Shown: positions 16,809 through 25,962 of the stretch, one piece after another
Layout: each line of letters starts with the position of its first letter
Position numbering within the stretch: position 1 is the stretch's first letter
Source of the DNA: Roseivirga sp.
GTDB lineage: Bacteria; Bacteroidota; Bacteroidia; Cytophagales; Cyclobacteriaceae
Reading direction: 5' to 3'
Assembly: GCA_029262895.1 (NCBI GenBank)
Contig: JAJCYM010000011.1
Coordinates: 1 to 62,222 of the forward strand
Length of the DNA: 62,222 nt
Position numbers and translations under genes: made by a program
The notes under the pieces: model-generated
What the model was told of the DNA's origin: nothing
Database searches by the model: none
The model's input: only the letters and a program-made list of their open reading frames with translations

Positions 16809-18989
16809 TTGAAAAAACTCCTCATTCTCCTTGCCATCGTTAGTGGCACACAGCTTTTTGGGCAGAATAATCATGATGATTATCAATACCCTATTAAGAG
16901 AGCCACCTCCGCAATCAAGTTGGATGGAATTATAGACGAGAAGGCCTGGGAAGACACCTACATAGCCAAAGACTTTATTCAGAATTTTCCTGCTGACAGC
17001 ATCGCCCCAACAGCACTGACAGAGGTGCGAATGGCTTTCGATGATCAGAATTTTTACGTTTCTGCCGTCATGTTCGGTCAATCACCAGACGAATACACTG
17101 TAACTTCTTTGAAAAGAGACTTTAGCTATTTCGCGAATGATAATTTTATGCTCTATATGGATCCATTTCTGGATCAAACCGGAGGCTTTGCATTCGGTGT
17201 TTCCCCTTTGGGCGTTGAAAGGGAAGGGGTTATGTTCAATGGTTTTCGTTCTAATAACGATTGGGACAACAAATGGGAGTCGAAAACGAAACAGTATGAA
17301 GACCGATGGGTGGTTGAAATGAAAATTCCTTTCAAAACATTGCGCTATAAGTCAGACAACGATCGATGGTATATCAACTTTACCAGGCAGGATATGCACA
17401 ACAATGAGCGCTCTGCCTGGGCACCAGTACCTCGACAATTCTTCATTAGTTCATTGGCACATGCCGGATCAATTATGTGGGAGGAGAAACCTCCAAAAGC
17501 AGGTTCCAACATTTCTTTTATTCCTTATTTATCAGGAGGGACAATCAAGGATTTTCAGAATAATCAACCTGCTGAGGGGAACTTTGACCTAGGCTTTGAT
17601 GCGAAGGTGGCAGTCACTTCCGGACTGACGCTTGACCTCACTGTCAATCCTGACTTTTCGCAGGTTGAGGTGGATCGCCAACAAACAAATTTGAGCCGAT
17701 TTGAGCTTTTCTTTCCGGAAAGGCGCCAGTTCTTTCTGGAAAACAATGACCTGTTTGCGGATTTTGGTACTGGGCAGATTAGACCTTTCTTTTCTCGAAG
17801 AATAGGCCTGAATACGGCCATAACTGGTGGTGCCCGTTTAACTGGCAAGATCAATAACAAATGGAGGGTTGGACTACTCAATGTTCAAACTACTGCTGAA
17901 GAGCAAGGTGGGATTGGAATTCCAGGACAAAATTTCACTGTGGGCACAGTGCAACGTCAGGTTTTTGGTCAGTCCAATATTTCGTTCATTGCGATAAACA
18001 AGCAGCAATTTGACTTTGCTAAAACCGACTCGACTGGCGCTTTTACCGGGAACAGCCAGGATTATAATCGTTTGGTAGGCCTGGAGTATAATCTCCGGTC
18101 ATCCACAACCAAATGGTTGGGAAAGGTATTCCTGCACAAAGCGTTTAGTCCCGATGTGAATTCAAAGGATTTTGCTCATGGCGTGTCATTGATTTATAGA
18201 TTGAGAAATTGGGAGTTGCAGTGGAACCATGAGTTGGTCGGAGAGAATTTTAATGCTGAAGTGGGTTTTGTGCCTAGAAAGGGTTATTCAAGAATTAGGC
18301 CTAGTGCGAGGTATAGTGTGTTTCCTAAAGAATCCAACATTAACAATCATCAGTTTCAGATAACTTACGATCAATTTCTTGACTCCGAAAACACTACTAC
18401 TGACCGAATCGGTAATTTTCAGTACACGGTAACTTTCCTAAATACCTCGACAATTTCAGCAGGTGTGAGCAATCGATTTGTCAAACTTTTTAGGCCATTT
18501 GACCCTACACGTACGGGAGGGTTAGAGTTACCTACAGGAGATGAGCAAAACTGGAATGAGTATAGCCTTCGCTACCAATCAAATATGAGAAGTCCCTTTA
18601 ATTATAATGTACGTATGCAATATGGGGGATTCTTTAATGGGGAGAGGCTTCAGATCAATGGCAGTGTGAATTATCGGTTTCAACCCTATGGTTCGATAGG
18701 TTTGAGCGCCAACTATAACAGCATTGATTTACCAGCAGGATTTAACGACACAAATTTCTTACTAATAGGACCAAGAATCGATTTGACCTTCACTCATAAG
18801 TTATTCCTTACTACTTTTGTGCAATACAACGAACAGGCAGATAATCTGAATTTAAATGCCCGTTTTCAATGGCGGTTTAAACCAGTTTCGGATCTATTTG
18901 TTGTATATACTGAAAATTACTTGCCAGAGTCGATTGCATCGAAAAATCGAGCCCTGGTATTGAAACTTACATATTGGCTTAATTTATAA
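16809..18989 (+). CDS. DUF5916 outer-membrane protein with N-terminal CBM9-like domain
   Basis: A large exported protein, about 727 residues from the chosen start. The open frame begins at 16683 (GTG), but residues 1-42 from there look non-coding. TTG at 16809 begins a clean signal peptide (KKLLILLAIVSGTQLFGQ), so I place the start there. An N-terminal carbohydrate-binding family 9-like domain follows (KLDGIIDEKAWED to about residue 210). The rest is a DUF5916 region with repeated amphipathic strands typical of an outer-membrane barrel, including VTSGLTLDLTVNPDFSQVE and FFPERRQFFLEN. Function is unknown; a surface role is likely. PaaE starts 6 bp after its stop. Confidence 0.8.
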   Translation: MKKLLILLAIVSGTQLFGQNNHDDYQYPIKRATSAIKLDGIIDEKAWEDTYIAKDFIQNFPADSIAPTALTEVRMAFDDQNFYVSAVMFGQSPDEYTVTSLKRDFSYFANDNFMLYMDPFLDQTGGFAFGVSPLGVEREGVMFNGFRSNNDWDNKWESKTKQYEDRWVVEMKIPFKTLRYKSDNDRWYINFTRQDMHNNERSAWAPVPRQFFISSLAHAGSIMWEEKPPKAGSNISFIPYLSGGTIKDFQNNQPAEGNFDLGFDAKVAVTSGLTLDLTVNPDFSQVEVDRQQTNLSRFELFFPERRQFFLENNDLFADFGTGQIRPFFSRRIGLNTAITGGARLTGKINNKWRVGLLNVQTTAEEQGGIGIPGQNFTVGTVQRQVFGQSNISFIAINKQQFDFAKTDSTGAFTGNSQDYNRLVGLEYNLRSSTTKWLGKVFLHKAFSPDVNSKDFAHGVSLIYRLRNWELQWNHELVGENFNAEVGFVPRKGYSRIRPSARYSVFPKESNINNHQFQITYDQFLDSENTTTDRIGNFQYTVTFLNTSTISAGVSNRFVKLFRPFDPTRTGGLELPTGDEQNWNEYSLRYQSNMRSPFNYNVRMQYGGFFNGERLQINGSVNYRFQPYGSIGLSANYNSIDLPAGFNDTNFLLIGPRIDLTFTHKLFLTTFVQYNEQADNLNLNARFQWRFKPVSDLFVVYTENYLPESIASKNRALVLKLTYWLNL

Positions 18990-18995
18990 TTACTG

Positions 18996-20114
18996 ATGGC
19001 ATTCGGATTATTCAAAAAGAAGACTGAGGAGGCGACTGAAAAATCATCGACACGTACAGGATATGTTACTTTAAAGGTTAAAGAAGTTGTTAACGAAACA
19101 GCTGATGCAATCAGCATTCACTTTGAACAGCCTGAGACGGGAGATGTGACCTATAAATCAGGGCAGTTTTTCACCGTGATTGCACAAATAAATGGCAAGG
19201 AAGAAAGACGTGCCTACTCACTGTGTACTTCTCCATTCGTTGATAAAAACCCTGCGGTTACCGTAAAGAGAGTAGCTGGTGGATTGATGTCTAATCACCT
19301 TGGAGATAACTTAGAGGCTGGACAGTCTCTCGAGTTGATGGAGCCTATTGGAAACTTCACCACCGAGTTTAATGAGAATAATAAGCGGCATATTGTGCTC
19401 TTTGGTGGTGGCAGTGGCATTACTCCATTGATGTCAATTACCAAATCCGCTTTAAATCAAGAACCGAATTCCAAGGTTTCATTGATCTATGCCAACCGTG
19501 ACACCCAGTCCATAATCTTTAAATCTACTTTAGAGGAGATGGAAGCAGCCAATGCTGACAGGTTTAAAGTGATTCATGTTTTGGAGCAAAAACCAAGCGA
19601 CCTAAATTGTGATGAAGGCTATTTGACCGAGGCAATTATAGGCAAAGCCTTGAAGGATTTACCGCAATTTGGTGCAGAGAACACCGAGTATTTTATGTGT
19701 GGCCCTGGTCCCATGATGGATATTGTTACGGAGTCCTTGAATAATCTGGGAATTGATAAATCAAGAGTTTTTAAGGAGAGTTTCACTTCTTCAACAGATA
19801 CCAAGAGTGAAGAGAACGCAATCGACAGTGATGAGATTATTGCACGTGAAGTGACCATCATCTATGATGATGAAGAATACAAGTACACTGTAGAGCCAGA
19901 TGAGACTATTCTGGAAAAGGGATTGGATGAGGATATTGACTTACCCTTCTCATGTCAAAGCGGACTTTGCACCGCTTGCCGCGGAAGGTGCGTTTCCGGA
20001 AAGGTGAAAATGGATGAAGTTGAAGGCCTATCAGAAGCAGAAATTGATGAAGGTTATGTGCTTCCATGTGTGAGTCATCCGTTGACTGATGATGTGAAAA
20101 TTGAGATTGGCTAG
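18996..20114 (+). CDS. paaE: Phenylacetyl-CoA epoxidase reductase subunit PaaE-like
   Basis: A 372-residue flavin/iron-sulfur reductase. The N-terminal ferredoxin-NADP reductase module has RRAYSLC (FAD binding, residues 71-77), FGGGSGITPLMS (nucleotide binding) and CGPGPMM. The C-terminal plant-type [2Fe-2S] ferredoxin has Cys320, Cys325, Cys328 and Cys358. This order and length match PaaE, which passes electrons from NADPH to the PaaABC diiron monooxygenase. The paaABCD operon lies 10 kb away on the other strand, which supports the assignment. It is separated from that operon by the egt genes and the sigma modules. A related oxidoreductase with another partner is possible. Confidence 0.8.
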   Translation: MAFGLFKKKTEEATEKSSTRTGYVTLKVKEVVNETADAISIHFEQPETGDVTYKSGQFFTVIAQINGKEERRAYSLCTSPFVDKNPAVTVKRVAGGLMSNHLGDNLEAGQSLELMEPIGNFTTEFNENNKRHIVLFGGGSGITPLMSITKSALNQEPNSKVSLIYANRDTQSIIFKSTLEEMEAANADRFKVIHVLEQKPSDLNCDEGYLTEAIIGKALKDLPQFGAENTEYFMCGPGPMMDIVTESLNNLGIDKSRVFKESFTSSTDTKSEENAIDSDEIIAREVTIIYDDEEYKYTVEPDETILEKGLDEDIDLPFSCQSGLCTACRGRCVSGKVKMDEVEGLSEAEIDEGYVLPCVSHPLTDDVKIEIG

Positions 20115-20143
20115 GAACAATCCTACTCGTTCTGGAGTTGTTT

Positions 20144-20163
20144 AAAAAAAGAAAGCTTTTTTT
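20144..20163 (+). terminator. Possible terminator after paaE
   Basis: Seven A plus G pair with C plus seven T around an AAAG loop. The stem is nearly all A-T, so it may be weak. It lies between paaE and egtB and suggests that they are separate transcripts. Confidence 0.35.
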
Positions 20164-20264
20164 GTCCCTTTTTTATATTTTTAATCGGTCATAAATTGAC
20201 CTAAATGCGAAAGTGGTTTACTGGCAATCTTTTTTTATTGCTTATAAATCAAGACCCAACCAGA

Positions 20265-21545
20265 ATGAACCCAACCCTTGGCGATGAGGCCAAAACAGAA
20301 ATTGATAGTCTTCTCCCAGACTACCTGAGTGTAAGGGCACTTACCGAAGAGATTTGTGATCCGCTCCAACCAGAAGATTACGTGGTGCAGCCGGTGGTTG
20401 ATGTTAGTCCGCCAAAGTGGCATTTGGGACATACTACCTGGTTTTTTGAGAACTTTATTCTCAAAGAGTTCCTGCCTGAATATCGATTATTTGACCAAGA
20501 CTATCACTTTCTTTTCAATAGCTATTATGAACATGAGGGCGAGCGTTGGCAACGCGCTAATCGCGGATTGCTTTCCAGACCTTGGGTAAATGAGGTAATG
20601 GCTTATCGCAAATATGTCGATGACCATATGAAAGAATGGCTTTCTGGTGCACATAAGGTGAGTGATCGGGCCAAGGAGGTTTTGACTATAGGTTTGAATC
20701 ATGAACAGCAGCATCAGGAATTGTTGGTGTATGACTTAAAGCATATTCTTGGCATCAATCCACTTTTTCCGGTTTACAAGACTTTTCAGGAGGACACCAA
20801 TGGTTATAATCTGAGTGAAAATTATCTTGAAGTTGAAGCTGGTAAATATGAAGTAGGCCATCAGGGCGATGACTTTTGCTTTGATAATGAACTGGGTAGA
20901 CACACAGTTTTTCTTCATCAGTTTCGGGTGCTCGATCGCTTAATCACTGCAGGAGAGTATTTGGAGTTTGTAGAAGATGGCGGCTATCAGGATTTTAGAC
21001 ATTGGCTGATGGAAGGCTGGGAGTGGGTAAAAAAGGAAGAAGCACGTGCTCCTTTCTACTGGTTGCAAAGAGATAACGTTTGGCATCACTTTACCCTAGC
21101 CGGATTGGAAGAAATAAATCCCAAGGAGCCTGTTACTCACATCAATTTTTATGAGGCTGATGCCTTTGCAAGATGGAAAGGGAAGCGACTGCCAACAGAA
21201 TTTGAGTGGGAAGTGGCTTGCAACAAGTTTGAGCCGGAAATACCTAATGAGGCCAATTTTATGGACAGCAGAAAGTTCAGGCCAATGCCTCGACATGGGA
21301 GCAACACCCAATTTTTTGGAGATGTGTGGGAGTGGACAAACAGCGCCTATTTGCCTTACCCATTTTATGAAAAAGAAGATGGAGCCCTTGGAGAATACAA
21401 TGGCAAATTTATGATCAACCAAATGGTGTTAAGAGGAGGGTCATTCGCCACATCAAAAAACCATATTCGAGCTACCTACCGGAACTTCTTTCATCCACAT
21501 TTGCGTTGGCAGTTTACAGGTATCCGCTTAGCTGAAAACTTTTAA
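20265..21545 (+). CDS. egtB: EgtB-type sulfoxide synthase (thiohistidine biosynthesis)
   Basis: About 426 residues from the ATG at 20265. An upstream in-frame ATG at 20205 would add 20 residues that look unrelated to the family. The N-terminal DinB-like domain has HLGHTTWFFE and the iron-binding HxxxHxE as HEQQHQE (His146, His150, Glu152). The C-terminal formylglycine-generating-enzyme-like domain has KRLPTEFEWEVAC, GDVWEWTNS, LRGGSFAT and TGIRLAE. EgtB joins a sulfur donor (gamma-glutamylcysteine or cysteine) oxidatively to hercynine. It is followed 3 bp later by egtD, which makes hercynine. No egtA, egtC or egtE lies in the window, so direct use of cysteine or a distant set of genes is likely. 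Confidence 0.9.
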   Translation: MNPTLGDEAKTEIDSLLPDYLSVRALTEEICDPLQPEDYVVQPVVDVSPPKWHLGHTTWFFENFILKEFLPEYRLFDQDYHFLFNSYYEHEGERWQRANRGLLSRPWVNEVMAYRKYVDDHMKEWLSGAHKVSDRAKEVLTIGLNHEQQHQELLVYDLKHILGINPLFPVYKTFQEDTNGYNLSENYLEVEAGKYEVGHQGDDFCFDNELGRHTVFLHQFRVLDRLITAGEYLEFVEDGGYQDFRHWLMEGWEWVKKEEARAPFYWLQRDNVWHHFTLAGLEEINPKEPVTHINFYEADAFARWKGKRLPTEFEWEVACNKFEPEIPNEANFMDSRKFRPMPRHGSNTQFFGDVWEWTNSAYLPYPFYEKEDGALGEYNGKFMINQMVLRGGSFATSKNHIRATYRNFFHPHLRWQFTGIRLAENF

Positions 21546-21548
21546 TTA

Positions 21549-22517
21549 ATGGCTGAAATCACAAGCATAGATATAGACATATTTGCTGAAGAAGTAAAAC
21601 AAGGACTCTCTGGATTTCCAAAAACGTTGCCCTCTAAATATTTCTATGATGAAAAGGGGGATGAGCTGTTTCAGGCCATAATGCAGTTGGATGAGTATTA
21701 TCTTACGAGGAGCGAATACGAAATATTTCAAATTCAAAAGCAAGACATCCTTGAACAATTTTCTAAAGACGGTTCTGCATTCAAGTTGATTGAATTGGGG
21801 GCAGGGGATGGCACCAAGACCAAAGTATTGCTCAAACACTTTGTCGCTGATGGTGTTGAGTTTAGCTATGCTCCAATTGATATTTCTGGCAATGTGTTAG
21901 AACAACTCACGGCAGATTTGAACGAGAATATTCCTAATCTCAAGGTGGAGGCCGTTCAGGGAGATTATTTTGAAGCCCTGGCCGGGTTGAATAAAAATCA
22001 TACAAGTAAAGAGGTCGTCCTCTTTTTGGGCTCTAACATTGGAAATTTTACTAATAGCGAGGCAGAAGCCTTTCTTTCAGAGCTTTCTGAGAATCTTTCC
22101 CAAGGAGATCTGTTATTTATAGGTTTTGACTTGATGAAGGATCCTGACAAAATTTTGAATGCCTATAATGACAAAAAAGGAATTACTCGAGCCTTCAACT
22201 TGAATCTTTTGACCAGAATCAATAATGAACTTGGTGGAGATTTCATTCTCGCTAATTTCCGACATGTTCCTACTTATGACCCGGTTACAGGTGAGACTAA
22301 AAGCCACTTAGTGAGCATAAAAGATCATTCTGTCTCGATTGAGGAAACAGGAGAGAGCTTTCATTTTAATGCCTGGGAAGCCATTCATACTGAGGTTTCT
22401 CAAAAATATTCCTACCGTATGATCAACGAGTTTGCGGAGAAGTCAGGGTTTAGATTGATTAAGAACTTCACGGATTGCGAGGAGAATTATGTGAATTCTC
22501 TTTGGGAGAAGCAATAA
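21549..22517 (+). CDS. egtD: L-histidine N-alpha-methyltransferase
   Basis: A 322-residue EgtD-family methyltransferase. It opens with the family's LPSKYFYDEKGDELFQAIMQ and LDEYYLTRSEYEI. The SAM-binding motif is IELGAGDGTKTKVLL, followed by LFLGSNIGNFTNSEA, GFDLMKDP and a C-terminal IHTEVSQKYS. EgtD trimethylates histidine to hercynine in the cytoplasm, the substrate of the adjacent EgtB. The 3-bp spacing means the two are cotranscribed. Length and motifs are standard. Confidence 0.95.
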   Translation: MAEITSIDIDIFAEEVKQGLSGFPKTLPSKYFYDEKGDELFQAIMQLDEYYLTRSEYEIFQIQKQDILEQFSKDGSAFKLIELGAGDGTKTKVLLKHFVADGVEFSYAPIDISGNVLEQLTADLNENIPNLKVEAVQGDYFEALAGLNKNHTSKEVVLFLGSNIGNFTNSEAEAFLSELSENLSQGDLLFIGFDLMKDPDKILNAYNDKKGITRAFNLNLLTRINNELGGDFILANFRHVPTYDPVTGETKSHLVSIKDHSVSIEETGESFHFNAWEAIHTEVSQKYSYRMINEFAEKSGFRLIKNFTDCEENYVNSLWEKQ

Positions 22518-22553
22518 GCTTCCAGGCGCATACTGAATTGCTCATGATTTGAA

Positions 22554-23777
22554 TTATTCCTTTATAATCCTTTTGGAAATTCTTCCTTTGTCGGTAGTGA
22601 CGAGTAATAAATATATTCCGTTTGGAACACTGGAGATGTCATAATTAAACTCATGAGTTCCTGACTCCAAAAGTTTTCCTGTGAGTAGTTTTTTAACAGG
22701 ATTACCATCCATTGAAATCAAATCCAGATTAACCATGGCGGTAGTTTGCAATTTGAGTTTGAACTGAAGATCCTGTAAAACCGGATTTTGTTTAATTGTA
22801 AGAGAAATGGGTTCAGGCTGATTAATCCATTCCTGGTTTGGCCCCGTTGTGGCGCGTACTGGATTTTCCACCAGAATGTCAAAAAACTCTTTGGTAGGCC
22901 TGAACCAAAATACTACTGCATATTCGTTTTCCTTACCGATTTTTGGGATGGCGATAGGCACAAGATCATCCAAAACCTCACTAAAGCTGCGCTGAGCCCA
23001 TGTGTCTTTATCTTCTTTCGTCATTTGAAGACTGGTCTTCTGCCTACCTTTCACATCTGTTATGGCCAGTGGATAGTAACTTTTATTAGATTTCTCTTTT
23101 TTGTTTTTATCTAGATCCAAAACCATTATGTATGGTTCGGTACTCAGGGTCATGTTTCCTTCTTGATTCCTTTTCATTCCCCTTATGTACAAATCACCAT
23201 TTAATCCAAGTCCGTCATAACGGCTGCCTATCATAAGTTTAAAGCCCGAAATCTTATACTCTATCCAGTGTTTCTTGAACTCCAGGCCGAGTTTTTTCAA
23301 AATTTCTTGTGATACTTTGAGCGGTGGAATTTGTTGATTGTCTGTGATATACTGTTGATTGCGCTTCTCAATAAGTTGAATACTCGCATCTGGATTATTA
23401 GTGTTCTCAACAAGTTCCGATAAAAGTTGCTGTCTTTGATATGATGCCGCTTCAATCCTGTAACCGGATTCGCGCTCTATAGAGAGGATATTTTCTTTAG
23501 ATGCGCCAATTTCCTCAGCTTGTCTATCGATGCCATTAAAAATTTGTTCATTCCATACGTAAAGTATGAGGAGCAGAAGTGAACAAGTGGTGAGTAACAA
23601 CCATCGAAACCCAACTGAACTGAATCTAAAAGTAGATTGCTTATGTCGAAATGACTGCTTCTCAATTTCATAAACCAATTCCTCTACTTCACTCTGTTGA
23701 ACTAGAGGCTTGGTTTGGTGTGCCAGCTCAAAATAGTTTGAGAGCTTAGTCTTAGCAGGTGATGATTTCTTTGTCAT
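22554..23777 (-). CDS. Membrane-anchored protein with T9SS type A sorting domain, putative anti-sigma partner (copy 2)
   Basis: A 407-residue protein with no enzyme motif. Residues 1-57 are charged and should be cytoplasmic. A single membrane helix covers about 58-76, and a large extracytoplasmic part follows. The central region shares EDKD, a DDLVPIAIP block and an FWFRPTKEFFDILVE block with the paralogue at 25963-27168. The last 70 residues form a T9SS type A sorting domain (LDLISMDGNPVKKLL, then NGIYLLLVTTDKGRISKRII). It overlaps the 3' end of the ECF sigma gene by 26 bp, which suggests an anti-sigma or sensor role. An uncleaved membrane anchor together with a T9SS signal is odd. Nothing in the cytoplasmic part matches a zinc anti-sigma motif. 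Confidence 0.7.
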   Translation of the reverse strand: MTKKSSPAKTKLSNYFELAHQTKPLVQQSEVEELVYEIEKQSFRHKQSTFRFSSVGFRWLLLTTCSLLLLILYVWNEQIFNGIDRQAEEIGASKENILSIERESGYRIEAASYQRQQLLSELVENTNNPDASIQLIEKRNQQYITDNQQIPPLKVSQEILKKLGLEFKKHWIEYKISGFKLMIGSRYDGLGLNGDLYIRGMKRNQEGNMTLSTEPYIMVLDLDKNKKEKSNKSYYPLAITDVKGRQKTSLQMTKEDKDTWAQRSFSEVLDDLVPIAIPKIGKENEYAVVFWFRPTKEFFDILVENPVRATTGPNQEWINQPEPISLTIKQNPVLQDLQFKLKLQTTAMVNLDLISMDGNPVKKLLTGKLLESGTHEFNYDISSVPNGIYLLLVTTDKGRISKRIIKE

Positions 23778-24288
23778 AACTCGATTTAGTTTTTGTGTAG
23801 CTTACTTCCGGGTCTTCAAGGAGCTTTCTGAGTCTTTCCCTACCTCTTCTCAATCTTGCTTTGACTGCGGAGAGACCACTTTTTTGTATTTCACATATTT
23901 CCTTCAGCGAAAAACCAGTGATTTCGAATAGAATGATTGCTTCTCTTTGCTTGGTAGGTAGTAGTCCTAGCGCCTCGTACAATTGACTGACTTCAGTCGG
24001 TAAGTCAGTCTTGGAAGAACCGGGAGCTTCTAATGTTTTAGCAGTTAAGGGTTCAAAAAGCCACTGCCTTCTGCGTTGATTAAAATAAATTCGCCTTGCG
24101 ATTCCAATTAAGTACGCGGTAAAAGACTCAGGCTTTTTTATTAGGTGAAAATTTTCGTAGGCCTTGACTATGGTTTCGCTAACAAGATCCTTGGCACTAT
24201 GTTCATCATGAGTGAATGCATGACAAAACCTAATAAAGCGATCGTGGCTAGGGTTGTAGAGCTCAAGAAATTCCTGTTGCTTAGTCAT
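23752..24288 (-). CDS. ECF-type RNA polymerase sigma factor (copy 2)
   Basis: A 178-residue sigma-70 family factor of the extracytoplasmic-function class. Region 2 covers about residues 8-75 (DLVSETIVKAYENF, AYLIGIARRIYFNQRR). Region 4 covers about 105-160 (LLPTKQREAIILFEITGFSL, then LRRGRERLRKLL). It starts MTKQQEFLELYNPSHDRF, nearly the same as its paralogue at 27185-27724. The next gene overlaps it by 26 bp and is the presumed regulator. A 374-bp region upstream should hold its promoter. Confidence 0.93.
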   Translation of the reverse strand: MTKQQEFLELYNPSHDRFIRFCHAFTHDEHSAKDLVSETIVKAYENFHLIKKPESFTAYLIGIARRIYFNQRRRQWLFEPLTAKTLEAPGSSKTDLPTEVSQLYEALGLLPTKQREAIILFEITGFSLKEICEIQKSGLSAVKARLRRGRERLRKLLEDPEVSYTKTKSSYDKEIITC

Positions 24289-24662
24289 CTTCTACGTTTC
24301 CGTCTTTCTATATAGTAACTTGAGAAGGTGCTAAAGTTACTTTTGATTGAAAATTGACGCCAAACAATATTAAGCAATTGCCATTTCTTAGTTCGAGACA
24401 TCTCCTGCAATGGCCAGTTCTTTTTTCAAAAAAACTATGGTGGGTATTAAGCCCCTGCTTTGAAAATCATTGATGATTCTTCTGTTTGAGGTGAAACCTC
24501 AGTGATGTTAATCGTATAGGTAAGTCTTAAAGCCTTTTTGACAAAATGAGGCTGGGAGTTTTGTGCCAACTCCAGAGTATTCTGCGAAATGATGGTAACG
24601 GAATTTAGCAACGGACACAGAAATGTATCAGTTGCATTTTTCATTGAATTCTTTTTTCGAAC
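24289..24662. other. 374-bp region between TlpA-DUF3738 gene and second sigma gene
   Basis: The region begins 18 bp after the TlpA-DUF3738 protein ends and runs up to the second ECF sigma start. It should contain the sigma promoter near 24290-24400. It includes the doubtful 65-codon frame listed separately. I see no tRNA, repeat or strong hairpin. Confidence 0.4.
24447..24644 (-). CDS. Small hypothetical protein, doubtful
   Basis: A 65-codon ATG-initiated frame in the same direction as the flanking sigma and TlpA-DUF3738 genes, beginning 18 bp after the latter stops. The C-terminal half (KALRLTYTINITEVSPQTEE) has protein-like composition. There is no motif, signal peptide or membrane segment, and I recognise no family. 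It could be a real small member of the cassette, a gene remnant or chance. I lean towards chance. Confidence 0.25.
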   Translation of the reverse strand: MKNATDTFLCPLLNSVTIISQNTLELAQNSQPHFVKKALRLTYTINITEVSPQTEESSMIFKAGA

Positions 24663-25952
24663 CTATTTTTTAAGGTCATTATCTTTGGATTCCACCACAA
24701 GCACTGACATCTCTATGTTCTTTTTGGACGCCACAAGACCCAATTGGTCACTAAGTGCATCAATAATTGACATGGGCTTTTCATATTCCCAATATAAATT
24801 ATAGTCATAGTTGTCAGTCAGGCCAGTGTTGTTCACTACCATATAATCGATCATCTTTTCAATATGAGGCATTAATTTGTCCAAAGACCAATTGGAGGCC
24901 CCAAGAATACCATCATCTGTGCTTATATGTCCACTTTTGCCGCTCGCTCTGGTTGGAAAGAGATCTTTTGATACTCCTTCAGGGGCTGTAATTTCGTAGA
25001 CTTCCATATTCTGTTTTGCATTCTTAGCAACGATATTTAATTCTTTTTTAAGCCCTTCAAGAAGTATTAATTCCAGCATTTCAGGATTTCCGGATGGGAG
25101 TGAAACTTGTAACTCAAGTTTTTTATTTAATATACTGTCAGGCCCAAGAATACCTTTTTCAGGAATGTTAGTGGCAAAAGCCAAGGCTTCACGTACACTC
25201 CAGCCTCTTGCGTTCACCCTTCCTTGTTGTTTGCCAAAACTTCCGCCATAGGAACCTCCAAGGTCTGGAATCTCCTTGATGTTCACTTGGTAAACGGGTT
25301 TGGAGCCATTTTTGTCCTCTTCTTGGTTTGTTGAACTTGCCCCAGAAATCTGCGGTCCACCTATCTGTGGTGCAGAAACCTTCGGTTTTGATGCTTCTTT
25401 TGAAACAGTTTGGTCAGGATGATTTCCAGAGATGATGCTATTGAGGTATTCATTGCTTAGCTTCATAGGATTAATGTACTCCACAACTTTACCCTTTTTG
25501 TCAATCACAATTGTAGTGGGGTAGGCGATCACACCAAAATAGTCTATTACCGATTCATCGGTGTCCATAGCAATCCAGGTTTCAAGTGATTTTCTCTTTA
25601 GGAACGGATTGACGATTTCCAATTTTTCAGGAGTAATGGAAATAAACACCACATCCTCTTGATACTCCTTGGCGAGCGCATTGATTTTTGGAAATTGCTT
25701 AATGCATGGAGCGCACCACGTAGTCCAGAATTCAAGGATAACCACCTTACCTTGCATCATTTTTGCAGTCAATTTTTTGTTCTTCATGCCGTTAAGCACC
25801 GTTTCAAAAACAAGGTCTGGCATGTCTTTCCCTACGGCTTCTTTTTGAAGCGATCGGTAATTCTTAAAGGTCACCTGACCATTAAGGGGTGTCCAAGTGT
25901 ATAGCAACAAGGCTAAAATCAGACCTTTTGAGATTTGACATAGGGTTTTCAT
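24663..25952 (-). CDS. TlpA-like thioredoxin fused to DUF3738 (TIGR03435-type) domain
   Basis: A 429-residue exported protein. A signal peptide covers residues 1-25. The TlpA/redoxin domain (about 42-165) has the redox-active pair Cys80/Cys83 in EFWTTWCAPC and the cis-Pro region IAYPTTIVI. A Ser/Lys-rich linker (170-215) follows. Then comes a 210-residue C-terminal domain whose NTGLTDNYDYNLYWEYE and ALSDQLGLVASKKNIEMSVL match the DUF3738 (TIGR03435) pattern. It should act in the periplasm as a disulfide or redox protein. DUF3738 is of unknown role and elsewhere often sits near sigma or sensor genes. It is the last gene of the first sigma cassette, 10 bp after the T9SS-domain gene. Confidence 0.8.
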   Translation of the reverse strand: MKTLCQISKGLILALLLYTWTPLNGQVTFKNYRSLQKEAVGKDMPDLVFETVLNGMKNKKLTAKMMQGKVVILEFWTTWCAPCIKQFPKINALAKEYQEDVVFISITPEKLEIVNPFLKRKSLETWIAMDTDESVIDYFGVIAYPTTIVIDKKGKVVEYINPMKLSNEYLNSIISGNHPDQTVSKEASKPKVSAPQIGGPQISGASSTNQEEDKNGSKPVYQVNIKEIPDLGGSYGGSFGKQQGRVNARGWSVREALAFATNIPEKGILGPDSILNKKLELQVSLPSGNPEMLELILLEGLKKELNIVAKNAKQNMEVYEITAPEGVSKDLFPTRASGKSGHISTDDGILGASNWSLDKLMPHIEKMIDYMVVNNTGLTDNYDYNLYWEYEKPMSIIDALSDQLGLVASKKNIEMSVLVVESKDNDLKK

Positions 25953-25962
25953 TGTGTTGGTT

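Noticed and set aside
20265-21545. Selenoneine synthase SenA as an alternative to EgtB
   Set aside because: No SenB-like glycosyltransferase or SelD gene adjoins it, and egtD follows directly.
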